Source: Aspidapion aeneum (Eukaryota; Arthropoda; Insecta; Coleoptera; Brentidae). Taken from it: a stretch of DNA of 64,000 nt. This document shows, one piece after another, positions 34,810 through 46,017 of the stretch (position 1 is the stretch's first letter; every line of letters starts with the position of its first letter). Below the pieces are notes generated by a model, which was given only the letters and a program-made list of their open reading frames with translations, was not told the DNA's origin and did not search any database. The stretch covers positions 24,060,543 to 24,124,542 of the forward strand of contig OY755040.1 in NCBI GenBank assembly GCA_963576565.1, read 5' to 3'. Position numbers and translations under genes: made by a program.

Positions 34810-35720
34810 GGTTAGTAAGTATCTTTAACCGTTTTCAAGTGTAAATTAAACATTTCCGTGTATAGGCTACAAGTTATACCACCTGTTGAGCAGTCAAGTG
34901 GGATGTTGTCTCCTAATTATATGGCAATTGTTTTCCATAAGGAGTACTTTTCATATCTTTGGTATATGCGTGCTTGATGGACTAAAAACTTCTTTGTTTC
35001 TTATGCAAAACTTTAACTTCAGACCATTGAATCCTATGATCATTTGACAAAGCATGATCGGATAAGCCGGATTTTTCAATATCCCCTAATGGAGTACTTT
35101 TTTTATGTTCCTTAACTCCAACCTGAAGAGGGCCTTTCGTTTCTTCTACATATGATTTACCACACTCACAAGAGATTTAATAAATGCATTCCTTACTATT
35201 CAAGGAATTTTCTTGTTTTGTTTTAGTTACAAGTGCCCTTATTTTATTTCCCGATGAGAAAACTGTTTTAATAAAATAGAGTTTGAAATATTATTCTGAG
35301 GATTTGCTACATTTCTGGTTTGTTTTTAATTTTAAAGATCGTTGAGTTTATTAATTTCTCGAAATAATTCTGTTCCTTTTTAATGTTGTAGCTTTTGTGG
35401 TTAATTCTTTATTATTACTACCAATGTTTACAGCTCCTAAATAAAAACTTTATAAAACACCTTGTTTTGTAGCAACAGAGTGATTATACTTAAAATTTAG
35501 ATACTGTTCCGTGTGTATCGTTTTATATTATATTATAGTAGTTTGGATGTTTCGGTCTAATATTTTGACAAGAACAAATATCCAAAAAAACGTAAGGCCG
35601 AATTCTTATTAATTTCCATTACGCACTTGATTTTTGTCCGAATACCCCTAAAATGGCATAAAAACGTTCTTCATTATTTTCCGGCCGGATAATAAATGTG
35701 TCATCCATTTAGGGTTTATT
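34810..35720 (-). pseudogene. Penelope-like element remnant (reverse transcriptase and GIY-YIG endonuclease)
   Basis: Read on the minus strand. Near 35660-35708 is the reverse transcriptase motif MDDTFIIRPENNEERF. Near 35490-35560 a diverged block resembles the 'THTDRYLNF.SNHSVATKQGVL' region. At 35050-35190 comes the endonuclease-like segment CGKSYVEETKGPLQVGVKE and GLSDHALSNDHRIQW, the region where Penelope proteins carry a GIY-YIG nuclease. Stops and frame changes are frequent, so this is an old dead copy. Both the reverse transcriptase N-terminus and the terminal repeats are missing or too diverged to see. Confidence 0.75.
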
Positions 35721-36331
35721 GTGCGAGAAAAAATACATTTGTTTTTCCAACTAAACGAAGCTCCATGCTAAACAGGTAAAGCATTAAGCAAACTAGAAAT
35801 GTAGATGAAGCATGCGCAGAAAGAGCGTTAGGCACGGTCAATACCCTTTTGTTCCAATTTTTCAATACAAATTGGGCAATAAATTGCCTTGATCCAAATC
35901 GTTAAAAATGCATCAAATTTTGGTACATTATTTATCAAACCGAGTGTACTTTACAACGCCATTGCTAAAATCTACCATTAAAAACTTTAAGTTAAGTTAC
36001 CTGTCATTAATTGCTAAATCAATACGACCGCTAAAATGAATTTGTTTGGCTTTAATTGATTGATTATTGTTGAGAAATAAACGCCGCCACATGATAAATT
36101 GATGGTAACAAAGAATTGATTTTATCGGCTTTGTAGCTTAATTTTGTTTTAGGGTAGGAAATTGCCCAAAAAATACATTGAAAAAGTATAATTAATAAAA
36201 ATGATATTTTTAATATAACATCAAAAAAATGTAAATATTGTCTGGATCTGTACTAATATGAATTGCACTGATTATTTAAAATATCAAAAATCGATTGTAG
36301 ATTGTATAAGAAGTCATTTTCGCTTCTAAGC
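35721..36331. other. Unassigned intergenic DNA
   Basis: About 0.6 kb, possibly more of the decayed Penelope-like element at its left; nothing specific beyond 35740. Confidence 0.4.
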
Positions 36332-36776
36332 TATAGTCCAAATTATACGCATTTGTAATGACGTCATTTTTGTTTATCTTTGTTTAGTATATTACCAACA
36401 GCGGTGACAATAAACTTTTTTAAAAAAGTGTCTATGATCAATTAATTTTTTAAACAGGTAGGTAATTGGTTATGTGAAGTATCCGTCACTATCAATCAAA
36501 AACATGAGTTTGTCAACTTGTCGGGAATTATTTTAAAAAGTTGTAAAATGCCGATAAACAAATATAATAGGTATATTGGCTGTTTTCCAACTGAAAAGGG
36601 AACAAGTCCGCAATGGAATCGCACTTCAATTTGAGAATGTGATACAGCGAGCCGTAGATGCAACAAAATTGAGCCCAACAACGATAGTAAATATAAAAAA
36701 GAATCTACGCCATACGTTTTTTTCTCACCTGGTGATGTCATGACAAATGCGTATAATTTAGACTATACTTAGCACT
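36332..36776. mobile_element. Family D element, short derivative
   Basis: TATAGTCCAAATTATACGCA on the left pairs with TGCGTATAATTTAGACTATA on the right; a TA duplication is plausible. It is about 445 bp. Both ends match the 3.2-kb element at 28112 in inverse order. The middle can be read as FENVIQRAVDATKLSPTTIV, which resembles the helix-turn-helix start of an IS630/Tc1-like transposase. That reading is suggestive only. Confidence 0.7.
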
Positions 36777-36799
36777 TTTTTTACCTAACTACAGCACGG

Positions 36800-37640
36800 C
36801 GAAAGGAAGAATAATGTTTTTTTTTTCGATTGTTTTATGTATGTAAGTAAATATGTATGTCACGCTAGAGGGTAAAGGGCTGAACGGATTTTGATAAATA
36901 AAAGGTGTCGTTGAATTGCTACTGATCCCTAAGATGCTATAGGCTATATTTTTTAAACAGCAATCAACATGGCGGTCTTTAGACGTCATTTTGTCGCAAA
37001 ATGTAGGCTTTAAGGCGTACAAATTATCAAAATTTTCCGGCGATTTTATTGAAATTCCTTTGATTACCCATTGCAAATATCCTCTAATTTGCTGTAGTTA
37101 GTTTGTAGTCCTCCCTGCTCACACACATCTCCCCTACTGTCATTCCCCCCACCCTATTCAAAAACCATATTCGCAAAATTTTATCAGATATAGAGCGATT
37201 TCAAAAATTCTTTCTGCATACGCTTTCAGAATTTTTCCAACACCATTTTACTAGTTCCACCCGCCTCTCCTTCTCTCCTCCCCCCCCCATCCTTATTAGT
37301 AATAGTTCTAGCTATAACTTTAACAAATATAAAGCGATTTCCAAAGTTCTTTCTGCACATGCTTGAAGACTTTTTTCAACATAATTTTACTAGTTTCCCC
37401 CTCCCTCTCTTCTCCCCTTCCTCCTTATTAGTAATAGTTGTAGCTATACCTTTTACAAATTTAGAGCGATTTCAAAAATTATTTCGGCACACACTTTAAG
37501 ATTTTTTTCGACACCATTTTACTAGTTCCTTCCTACCTCTCTTCTCCCCCACCTTCACACATTGGAAGGTAACACTGTTCACGTCCGTAAAAAATCTACA
37601 CGTACTTTTTGGGCAAAGCTAAATGAATTGTAAGTGCAAA
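36800..37640 (+). repeat. Repeat family E, copy 1 (microsatellite, core, minisatellite)
   Basis: Begins with a degenerate ATGT tract (36838-36860), then CTGAACGGATTTTGATAAA, then a non-repeated block, then three units of about 135 bp (markers 'agagcgatttc' near 37193, 37333 and 37464), each with 'accattttactagtt' and a C-rich tract. Matches 52855-53330. Confidence 0.75.
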
Positions 37641-37710
37641 GTGCCTTTTATAAGGCTGAATAAGAATTAAACCTAAAAGTTGGAAATAAAAAAAAATTTA
37701 AATAAAAAAA

Positions 37711-37928
37711 ACACCCAACTGCTAAATTTACTTGTAACTACTAGTCGCAGTTGGGTACAAAATTACTCAATAACCTGATTCATGAAAATACAGAACTGTA
37801 TAACTTCGTAAGTGCGCTTTCGGCATCAAAACTAAAAGTTGAAGCATGTCGTTCATTATAGGTAAACCTATCAATTTTGTACTCAACTGCGACCAGTACT
37901 TACAAGTAAATTTAGCAGTTGTGTGTGT
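37711..37928. mobile_element. 218-bp foldback element linked to family E
   Basis: ACACCCAACTGCTAAATTTA at the left is inverted at the right as 'taaatttagcagttgtgtgt', with arms of about 55 bp. A near copy occurs at 53417-53620, also just after a family E copy. Confidence 0.8.
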
Positions 37929-38288
37929 TTTTTTTATTTAAAATGTTTTTATTAATAAATAATATACCAAAGTTTCATTAAATTGTGTGAAGCCATCCAA
38001 AATCCCATGTGATTCATTTCCCGTCCATTCACAAAAACTTTATAAAATAATTTATGTAAAAGTCACACACTCACACAGGTTATACAAATTATTCCAAAAC
38101 TCCATACCAAACTAAAATTTGTTCATTTTGGTTTTTCCACCGCTGCTCGCGCTCCGGTAAATTTAAATTCCATCTTGATGCATTGTACATACATACCCTT
38201 TTCAACATATAATATTTTCCCTAAAATACGGTAACTCCCAAACTATTTGATTATAAACAGAAAGTTTTTATATTTAGCATATATACCG
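37929..38288. other. Unassigned intergenic DNA
   Basis: No gene seen. The last eight bases, atataccg (38281-38288), are the left target duplication of the next element. Confidence 0.5.
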
Positions 38289-39398
38289 CAGTGGTGGCTC
38301 GTGACTTTCACGATAGGTGACGCAAGAGTTCCGTCCCCCCATTTTTTATATACACAAATAAAAATATAATAATATGCTAATAATGTAAATTCTATTATAT
38401 ATAGAACTTACCTAAATTCCGTAAAATCAGCGAAATCAGGTAGGTAGTATGTTCACGACTATACAATTGCAATTTAATTTAAATTTTACTGCTTGTATCT
38501 GAGGAAAATTCGTCTATCTTTTAAATTTGCGAACTTATTTATAATATCATCGTAAATTGGCTGTAAAACATTATTTCATTTAATAGTTCTTTTTCAATAG
38601 AAATTCTTGTACATTTTTCAGTCTCTCCTCTAACATGGTACTTTGTAGGTAGGTTTTAATACGTTTGAGACACGAAAAGCTACGTTCTACTGAAACGCTA
38701 GTAGATGGAATGGTCACTACTAAGCACAACAGCTTATAAGCTTTTTTGAAGATGCTTCTATTCTTAAATAATGTTTCCATTAATCTGTGGAATTCCATAT
38801 TGTGATATTGATCGACACTATAAATTGAAAACGGGTTGCAATTCGCAGTAAAATAATATACACTTAAGCATTGTGCAGAATAATTAAAACAAAAACCGAA
38901 TCAGAACCGAATATAAACAATACGCCGGTAACCGGACACTATTTTAATAATCTATGCAGGTTCAACACCTGATTCTTTGCTCAGCTAAAGCATGTGACTT
39001 TGTCATGACAACTAACGGACGCCTGCACCATGCGGCATATCGAGTAGACACAAGCGAACGAAAAACACAACTCGCTTCAACAATGCTTGTCTGTACGCTG
39101 TGCTCGCATTCTATGCACTGTAGATTTCCATAGCAATATGTTTTGTTGCCTGCTAATTGCAAAATATAGAAAGAGAACATGACATGTCGCTATATAATTC
39201 GACGGAACAGAATCCGCGGCGGGGAACGCCTACGATTTTTTTTTTCGGTTAATAGGTAAAAAGGTGACCAACGGCTCGTTCGGTTTTGCTCGCGCGGTTC
39301 CGGTTTTTAATTTTTTGTCCTTGCTTAGATTCTTAGATTATTATATTTACTCTGGAAAAAGCAGCTCTTCACCTGTGTCATTGGGCGAGCCGCCACTG
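38289..39398 (-). mobile_element. hAT transposon, internally deleted, perfect 8-bp target duplication
   Basis: Starts CAGTGGTGGCTCGTGA and ends CGAGCCGCCACTG, giving 13-bp inverted ends with one mismatch. The 8 bp atataccg lies at 38281-38288 and again at 39399-39406. It is 1110 bp, far shorter than an autonomous element of 2.5-4 kb, and keeps only the transposase C-terminus. The intact duplication implies modest age. Confidence 0.92.
38580..38859 (-). pseudogene. hAT transposase C-terminal dimerisation domain (ZMYM1-like)
   Basis: The longest ATG frame (38580-38798) gives 72 residues, but the open frame extends upstream on the minus strand to about 38859 through FTANCNPFSIYSVDQYHNM. The diagnostic part is IPSTSVSVERSFSCLKRIK, then a Leu-rich end. 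This is the hATC dimerisation region at the end of hAT transposases; the wording is closest to the ZMYM1-like/Zaphod group. The BED/TTF zinc finger and catalytic region are absent, so it cannot cut DNA. It could still dimerise if expressed (speculative). Confidence 0.88.
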
Positions 39399-39871
39399 AT
39401 ATACCGAGGCAAAATCACAGCAAGAGAATGGCAAAGCTTTTTTCAAAATTACGCATCTGCGAACGTGTGAAATTCTCAGACTTCTCAAGCTAAATCAGAA
39501 ACAAATCAGACATTTGACGGGAAGCATTAGAGATCACTAGGTGAGATGAGCATTCATATTGCACCCTCTTTCTGGGTAGCTGTTCTGGCTCTTGAACGAT
39601 GTGATAGTTCCCAGCACATGCTTTGGCCAATGACAAGCTTTAAATTAGCTCAGCGCGGTTACGTGCTATGTGAAAAGACATCTATTGCGCAAGCTTCTAC
39701 GACCCGACTGAGAAACGTTCAGTCGGCACGGGGCGGGAGTACAGATTTCACTTTAAACACGTAAAATTCACTAACTCTAAAGAGCGGGCGACTATGCCAT
39801 TGGTCGAGACAAGCCATTTCGCATAACATACGACCGCTTAGAGTTTGCTATTGGTCAAAGCGTCTGATGTG
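39399..39871. other. Unassigned DNA between two hAT elements
   Basis: About 0.47 kb with moderate G+C. No gene recognised. The first eight and last eight bases are target duplications of the neighbouring elements. Confidence 0.5.
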
Positions 39872-40623
39872 CAGTGATGCCAGGTTCATTTGCTTTTGCA
39901 TGAGATCTCATGTTTTTCAAACAAATCTCATGCTATCATTATTTTATCGCAAAATCTCATGCTTTTCAGCTTACAAGACAAAAAAAAATTATACCTAAAA
40001 ATTAATATAGAGGTAACTATGAACTACAAATAACAAAGTAATCATAAGAGAATTCGGCTTACGCCATGAAGAAGTGCCGTGAAAAATTTGCAACCTGGCA
40101 TTTGGCATCGTTGGATCGTGTTTCATAATCGCAAATTGCAACCTCGCGCCATGTTGAGAGTATGACGTACAAATGCGCGGTTCACTTATTCGGGTATTCC
40201 ATGAAAACGATAATCGATTATTCTGTTATATGCCACACATTTACGTCGTACGCATCCTACTATATAGAGTTGTTTTCAAGTGTTAATGCTATTAAGAGAT
40301 ACATAGATTATACAAAATGGTACTAAGTCATAGTGCTACTAGCAGTGGTAGTGAAACTGACCAAAACCTGCCCGGACCTAGTTCTGCTAAGAAGAAAAAG
40401 ATTTACAAACCACACTTTAAAAAATACTGGACAAAGTTACCTGGGTTTCATTGGGAAGAATGTGTGGGAAGAGAACAATGTATACGTGGTAAAAAGTGCC
40501 TGCAATAATGAATGAGCACCATGCTAGAGGCAACAATTTCGCCATCTCATGCTTTTTTTGTGAAATCTCATGATTTTTCAAAATATTTCTCATGCAATAT
40601 TTCTGTGGGGCCTGGCAACACTG
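39872..40623 (+). mobile_element. Second hAT transposon, internally deleted, perfect 8-bp target duplication
   Basis: Starts CAGTGATGCCAGG and ends CCTGGCAACACTG; the ends are inverted repeats with one mismatch in the first 13. Flanks 39864-39871 and 40624-40631 are both ctgatgtg. Several ATCTCATG motifs cluster just inside each end, as expected for subterminal transposase binding sites. It is 752 bp and keeps only an N-terminal transposase frame. Its ends differ from those of the first hAT element, so it is a different family. Confidence 0.92.
40317..40508 (+). pseudogene. hAT transposase N-terminal fragment
   Basis: Sixty-three residues starting MVLSHSATSSGSETDQNLPG, a Ser-rich leader, then a basic stretch AKKKKIYKPHFKKYWTKLPG and Cys residues, which resembles the start of BED-type zinc-finger transposases. 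It begins about 445 bp inside the element. The frame stops at 40508 and the catalytic body is deleted. Its location inside bona fide hAT ends is the main reason for the call; the protein similarity alone would be weak. Confidence 0.65.
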
Positions 40624-40807
40624 CTGATGTGGATAATCACATTGTTCAAGACCCAGAATAGCTACCCTGGCATAATCCAGTTTTACAACCGACTTTACGA
40701 GTTAGATAGGCATAACTTTTTGTCTCTGTTATTTAGCTGGACATTTTTTTGACGTTTTTAATATTTTAGGTTACTAATACTAGCAAAACCTAAAAAAGGA
40801 TCCATTG

Positions 40808-41240
40808 TACCTCGTAAGTTAATAAAACCTTCTTATTAGGAAAACACAGAAATAAATACAATTTTACATAAATTGCATTCATGGTATATTTACGATATTT
40901 TGAGAAAAGTCTAAAGGATTTTTGTGAGGAATAACCGACAAACTTTTCCAAATATTCGTTAAACTTTCGTATAATCCACCGAGACTTGATGTTAACTTGG
41001 CAAATGCTGCGAGTGTACCTTGGGAAGAGTTATGGAACAGTGTATGTAAAGTTTGGATAAGTTTGAGTATGTTGATATCTGAGTTTGCACAATGCATTAC
41101 TCTAAATCAACAAGTAACAATGCCATTTAAATCATATGTAATTACTTAGTCAAATATTAGCTTAATTAGTACGTATACCGCTGTCATTAAACAACAAAAT
41201 CTCTTTTTCGGCAGTCAAAGTGCAGTAACGGTTCGTGATC
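40808..41240 (+). repeat. Repeat family F, copy 1
   Basis: Aligns with 45418-45845 along its length, for example 'tttacgatattttg', 'actttcgtataatccaccga', 'ggcaaatgctgcgagtgtac'. Both end in a hAT-like phrase, here 'cagtaacggttcgtgatc'. Non-coding. Confidence 0.75.
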
Positions 41241-41305
41241 TATAATAGGGACATTTTAGGTCGCGTATTTTACACTTTGTTACCGTTACCATTATTGTTA
41301 CTATT

Positions 41306-42043
41306 AGTTCACACTACTACTATAAGTAGTGTGAGCTATGGTGATCGTAATTTTTTCGAGAAAAAAAAAGTTGCCCGATTTCAAAAATTTTTATATATCT
41401 TTGCGTTTCAGATGATTTTGAAACTTTTTTGTTTTGCTGTCTGTCTGTCTGTATGTCTGTCTGTCTGTATGTCTGTCTGTAACGACCAACCCGCATAACT
41501 CAAAAACCGCTTGTCCGATTTTAATGAAATTTGGTACCTAAGTTGGGTCTTGGGCCGTGATGGTCCCATTTAAAAATGAACAAAATCCACCGAACGCAAG
41601 CCAAATAAAAGGGTAGGGGTAGATTCCAAAAATTAGAGTTTATGTGAAAATATGGCGTGTGTGATATCAAACGAATGGTAATTAAGTCTGGAGTTAAAAA
41701 AAATGAATTTTAGATTATTTTTAAAAAAAGGGTGGGGGTAGATGTCAAAAATTAGAGTTTAAGTGAAAATATGGCGTGTGTGATATCAAACGAAAGGTAA
41801 TTACCTTCCAGCGGTATACGAGTCTGGAGTTAAACAAAATACATTTTAGTTTTTTTTAAAAGGGTGGGGGGTAGATTGAAAAAATTTGAGTTTAAGTCAA
41901 AACATGGCTTGTGTGGAATCAAACGAAAGGTAATTGAGTCTGGAGTTGAATGAAATATATTTCAGTTTTTGATTATATTAGCTCACACTATAACTATAGT
42001 ACCTAGTGTGATCTTAGGTGCCCATAGATTGGCAGAGTATTTT
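41306..42043 (+). mobile_element. Repeat family A, copy 1 (hairpin-capped)
   Basis: Left cap is a hairpin, AGTTCACACTACT paired with AGTAGTGTGAGCT. Then a conserved block 'tttcgagaaaaaaaaagttg', a TCTG microsatellite (41438-41480), the core TGTCCGATTTTAATGAAATTT, three minisatellite units of about 115-130 bp ('gggtgggggtagat..atatggcgtgtgtgatatcaaacga'), and a right hairpin AGCTCACACTA with TAGTGTGATCT. It ends 'gcccatagattggcagagtattt'. No coding capacity. Confidence 0.85.
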
Positions 42044-43993
42044 TTAAGGTTAGTTTTGTAGTATGTTTTTTTAATGCAGTCGAATTTTTTACTAAAATTC
42101 GGTAGTTTGGTTTGTAAATAGCCATAAATCTAATAAAAATAAGTAAACAAATATAAATAAACAAAAAGTTGAAGAAGTTTGAAATTACTTGATATTGTAT
42201 TAAAGTGGCACCGCGTCATAGCTATGGTAAATCAAATTCTGCGGCAAAATCTAAGTAAAGAAGCCTTAAAAAATTAGTGTTTCACTTTGTACATGCAGTG
42301 TGCCGCTCGGAGTTTAATGTTCGAAGGATAAAACACTAAGACCTTTTAAAGGAAAGATCAAATAGGTATTAACCTATTAAATAAAGATCCGAAACATAAA
42401 AGAGGATCCAAAATTATATTAAAATGTGTGCAAAGATTGATTTAGTTGCAAAAACGGTAATTTGTTTTGTAAAAAGCTCCGTCATAATTTGTTTGACATA
42501 AACAGTCAAAACAACAACGAATCAAACACGTCAAAGCCCGGCTAAATCAATAATATGTTCGTAACAACCAGATAAGAGTATATATATGTTCCTTTCTAAT
42601 TAAATCGTTTAGAAGAAGACATCAATAAAAAGCAAGTAAAATAGTAAGCTAATGACTAATTAGTGCAGTGCCTCATTTTGGGAATCAATATCAATAAAAA
42701 AATTGAAGGAAGTGCGTGCCACTGTATGTACCCCTCTACTCCCTTCCCGTTCATTAAGGTTTTGATGACGCGGTGTCACTTTAATACAACATCAACTATA
42801 GGTAAATCAACGTTATTGTTATGCTTATCTTTAGTATTGCAAAATCTATATTTTTTGCCCTGAATGTTACCGTTATTGTTAGTAGCAATAACGGTAACAG
42901 CTGTCAAATTTTCTGTTATTTTAACTGACTGAAAATGGTCTAAATAAAAGGTTTAGGATTGAATTTGTTCTATTTGGTCGTGACATTGACATTGACGTAT
43001 CTGTCAGCATTAGGAGTTTTTCGGAGGTCAACTTTAAAAATTTAAATGAAAACCATATTTTTTTTATTTTACCATTCGATAGAGAATAAAAATCTATGTT
43101 TAAAATGACATTGTAATTTTATGTCAGAATGACATTTCGAAGAATATAAATTAAATAATTGTTCTTAAAGTGGCCTTAACACTTTAAGAAACTCGTAGAT
43201 TATTTAATTACCCCTGTATTTTATTATGCGTGTAGCTGTGACAATGACATTATATCTTAATATTGTGTCAAAACAAATCGCAAATTGTTTCTTGTTTGAA
43301 GGGGTTCCGGTACTTTTTCCTCACCCTGTATAGTATATTAACACTTTTAAAATATCGGCAGTTGACGGGATGCATTAGCGACCACTATAGCGACTAAAAA
43401 AAATACCTACACAACATGAGAGTTTACAGAGATGTGCCCACTTGCGGACTACGTGATGAAGGCCACAAATCTCGCTTACATTATATAAGAGTGCCCCCAC
43501 TCGATAATATAGTAGAATAACATTCATTATTATAGAAACCAAAAAGAATACACCTGCACAATATAAAAACTGACGTATAGCATGGGGCCACAAAGAATAA
43601 GCACGTGAAGGCGTGCGTGCCAAGTTTCATTGCACTATCTTAAACCGTTTAAAATTAAAGAAATGTTTTGACACCCTAACCTTACTTTTTGACTGAGACA
43701 ACTTTGGGTCTGTTAACAGGTCAGGCAGTGTTGATGGGACCATTAGAAATCGATTAAAACAGGTGTAAAATCTTCATCAAAAAGTCCACGAAAGACGCTA
43801 TGGCCCCGAACTAATACATGTGCCCAGTTTCGGACAATGAGATGGAGGTGACAAATCCCGCCCACATTATATCACACATTATATCAGAGTGCTTAGAACT
43901 AACCTTTTGCATAGTAAGAAACCTCCTAGAAAAAAATCTCTGGGTGACCTACGGTCAGAAAAACCTAAGAAAGTTCCCATTGAACCTCACGAT
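42044..43993. other. Unassigned intergenic DNA
   Basis: About 1.95 kb without a supported gene. It contains the hairpin listed next and a CACCCTGTAT motif at 43322. Confidence 0.4.
42866..42898. repeat. Perfect hairpin, 13-bp arms
   Basis: GTTACCGTTATTG, a 7-base loop, then CAATAACGGTAAC. A related 'gttaccgttaccattattg' stands just before family A copy 1 at 41279. No U-tract follows, so it is not a bacterial-type terminator. Confidence 0.8.
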
Positions 43994-45409
43994 CAGTGGA
44001 GGCTGCTACAGGGGGGGCAACGGGGTGCCCTACCAAAACTAGACAACAAAGATTATTTATAATTGATCTATTTAAAAATTTTGCCGTACGACATGTCTAG
44101 TTCTTTTTTTTAGTCTGTGGTTAACAAAAGGCGATTCATTGGGTAAACTTTTTTAGCGTAAATAATTACAAGTCGGCACACCGCACCGGACAAGATTTCA
44201 ATTTCACCCGTTTTTCAACGGTTTATGGGTGGCTGTACTCGCGCGGGGACGGGAGGAATTTTCGTTTTAGTTGACGTCGGCCATATTCATCGTGCGAAAA
44301 CGTTTGTTACCCTTCTTACGTGTTGCCGGTACTATCCTTAGTGAAAACATATAAGTTTGTTTTGATTTGGGGTAGGTCAGTAGTTAAAAGCCTTGCCGGT
44401 CGCGTGTCCATTGTTTGTTTTTGTTTTTGTTTTCAAAATGGAAATAAATACCGTCGATTATATAATTAACTGTGCAAATTTAAATACGTTGACATATGAA
44501 CTTCGATTACAAATAAAATCTTTAGGGCCACATAGACCGGACCTAAAACTTAACCAAAATTTTAGTGCAACTAATAAAAAATTATAAGATGCTGAAAACT
44601 GGTTGTACGGTTGTGAAAAACGAAATGATTTTTTTTTTGCTTTATTTTCCATATTATGAACAATCCACAAAGTGATCCTGTGTGGGTGGCAAAGGGAATG
44701 TGTGATATCAAGCACTTTCGTGAAAAGTTAGACATAAAGTAAGTGCTACTTATTTAACCTTTTCTGTCCCGGGCCCTAATTTACATGTTGGTCCCTCAAT
44801 TCCAGAGGTTTTTCATGCTTAGGGTCCCATTGCCTTATATATACGTCGCAAACAATGTTTATTTTTTGTAGTTTTTGTTGTTAATGGGAAATATATATTT
44901 TTTAACAAACCTAAACGTTTTCTTTTCAGAAGTACTCATGAGAGAGCAAAAGCAACTTAAAAAATGTAACAAAAAAAAAATAATGTAAACATTTTTTTCG
45001 GACATATTTCTACGGCATAGGTCTAAAATTTTATAAGTAGCGCATATTTTCGGCTGTGTTGAATTGAGACCATTCCACTTTGAACGTAAAAATATGGCGG
45101 CTGGGACTACAGACCCACTTTTTAAAAAACATATATATGCGGGTTGGGACAGAAAGCGTTAAATAACCACATAGAATTTTTTATGCTAGGCAAGACTGAT
45201 ATTAGGTGCCAAAAGCGAATAGACTTTATCTATAAACAAATTAACTATAAACTACACCAAGTAGCTGCTTATTTGTATAATACCAGAGAACATATTCTTC
45301 GATGATAATACTAAAATAAAATTGTTTAGGTAAGTTTTTTATCTCCTTTTCAATGCAATATAAATTTCTGCCCCCCCCCCCCAATTTATTACGTCACCAG
45401 CCGTCACTG
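43994..45409 (+). mobile_element. Third hAT transposon remnant with decayed 8-bp target duplication
   Basis: Starts CAGTGGAGGCTGC and ends CAGCCGTCACTG, inverted ends related to those of the element at 38289. Flanks are ctcacgat (43986-43993) and ctcgcgat (45410-45417), seven of eight bases the same. Length 1416 bp. It carries the N-terminal part of a transposase, while the related element at 38289 carries the C-terminal part. It is older than the other two hAT copies. Confidence 0.8.
44438..44745 (+). pseudogene. hAT transposase N-terminal remnant (TTF/ZMYM1-like)
   Basis: Starts MEINTVDYIINCANLNTLTY, then IKSLGPHRPDLKLNQNF. After a frame break near 44587 it reads DAENWLYGCEKRNDFFF, and in another frame CDIKHFREKLDIK. 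This follows the order of the TTF-type zinc-finger region of ZMYM1-like transposases ('R.RP.L', 'WL.GC.K.NA.FCFPC', 'D..H...L..HE'), where most Cys residues are now lost. Non-functional. Confidence 0.7.
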
Positions 45410-45417
45410 CTCGCGAT

Positions 45418-45845
45418 GTACTTAAACCTTCTAAGTTAGGAAAACATAGAAAGTGATACAATTCTACATGAATTCCGGTTATAATAGATTTACGATATTT
45501 TGTTATAAATCTGAAGGGTTTTTGTAGGGATAACCGACAAACTTTTTTTTTTAATATTCGTAAAACTTTCGTATAATCCACCGATATTTCATGTTAATGT
45601 GGCAAATGCTGCGAGTGTACTTTGGGGAAAGTTGGAACAGTGTATATAAAGTTTGGATATGTTTAGATAATATGTTGTATGTGAGTTTGCACAATGCACA
45701 ATTCTAAATCAACGAGGGACAATGTCGTTTGAATCATAATTAATTAATTACTCAAATATTACCTTAATTAGTATTCCACCGTCATTAAATAACGAAATCT
45801 CGTTTTTGGCGGTTAAAACGCAGTGGCGGTTCGTGATCCATAATA
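45418..45845 (+). repeat. Repeat family F, copy 2
   Basis: Same orientation as copy 1 and similar throughout; ends in 'cagtggcggttcgtgatcc'. Its left end now abuts the third hAT element. Confidence 0.75.
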
Positions 45846-46017
45846 AAGAAGATTAATGAAAAAAAAACGGTCAGTTTTGTCTTACCAAAATATTGGTCTA
45901 TTAGATTTAAAGCTTATTAATTAAATAGGGGGTTTTTTTGTACTGAGTGCTATAATTTGTTTGTTTCTATTTAGTTTTTAATGGAAGAGCGCTTTCGGCA
46001 TTTCGCCATCATCAGTG

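Noticed and set aside
41235..41498. Frames ending in SVCLSVCLSV and similar at 46513, 55668 and 60390
   Set aside because: They come from the TCTG/CAGA microsatellite and the conserved block of family A; the same peptide in five copies reflects the repeat, not a gene.
42866..42898. Rho-independent terminator
   Set aside because: The hairpin lacks a T-run and the DNA is eukaryotic.
44393..44437. Use of the first ATG at 44393 for the hAT remnant
   Set aside because: The reading from the ATG at 44438 (MEINTVDY) matches the transposase start better; the preceding FVFVFVF is a simple repeat.
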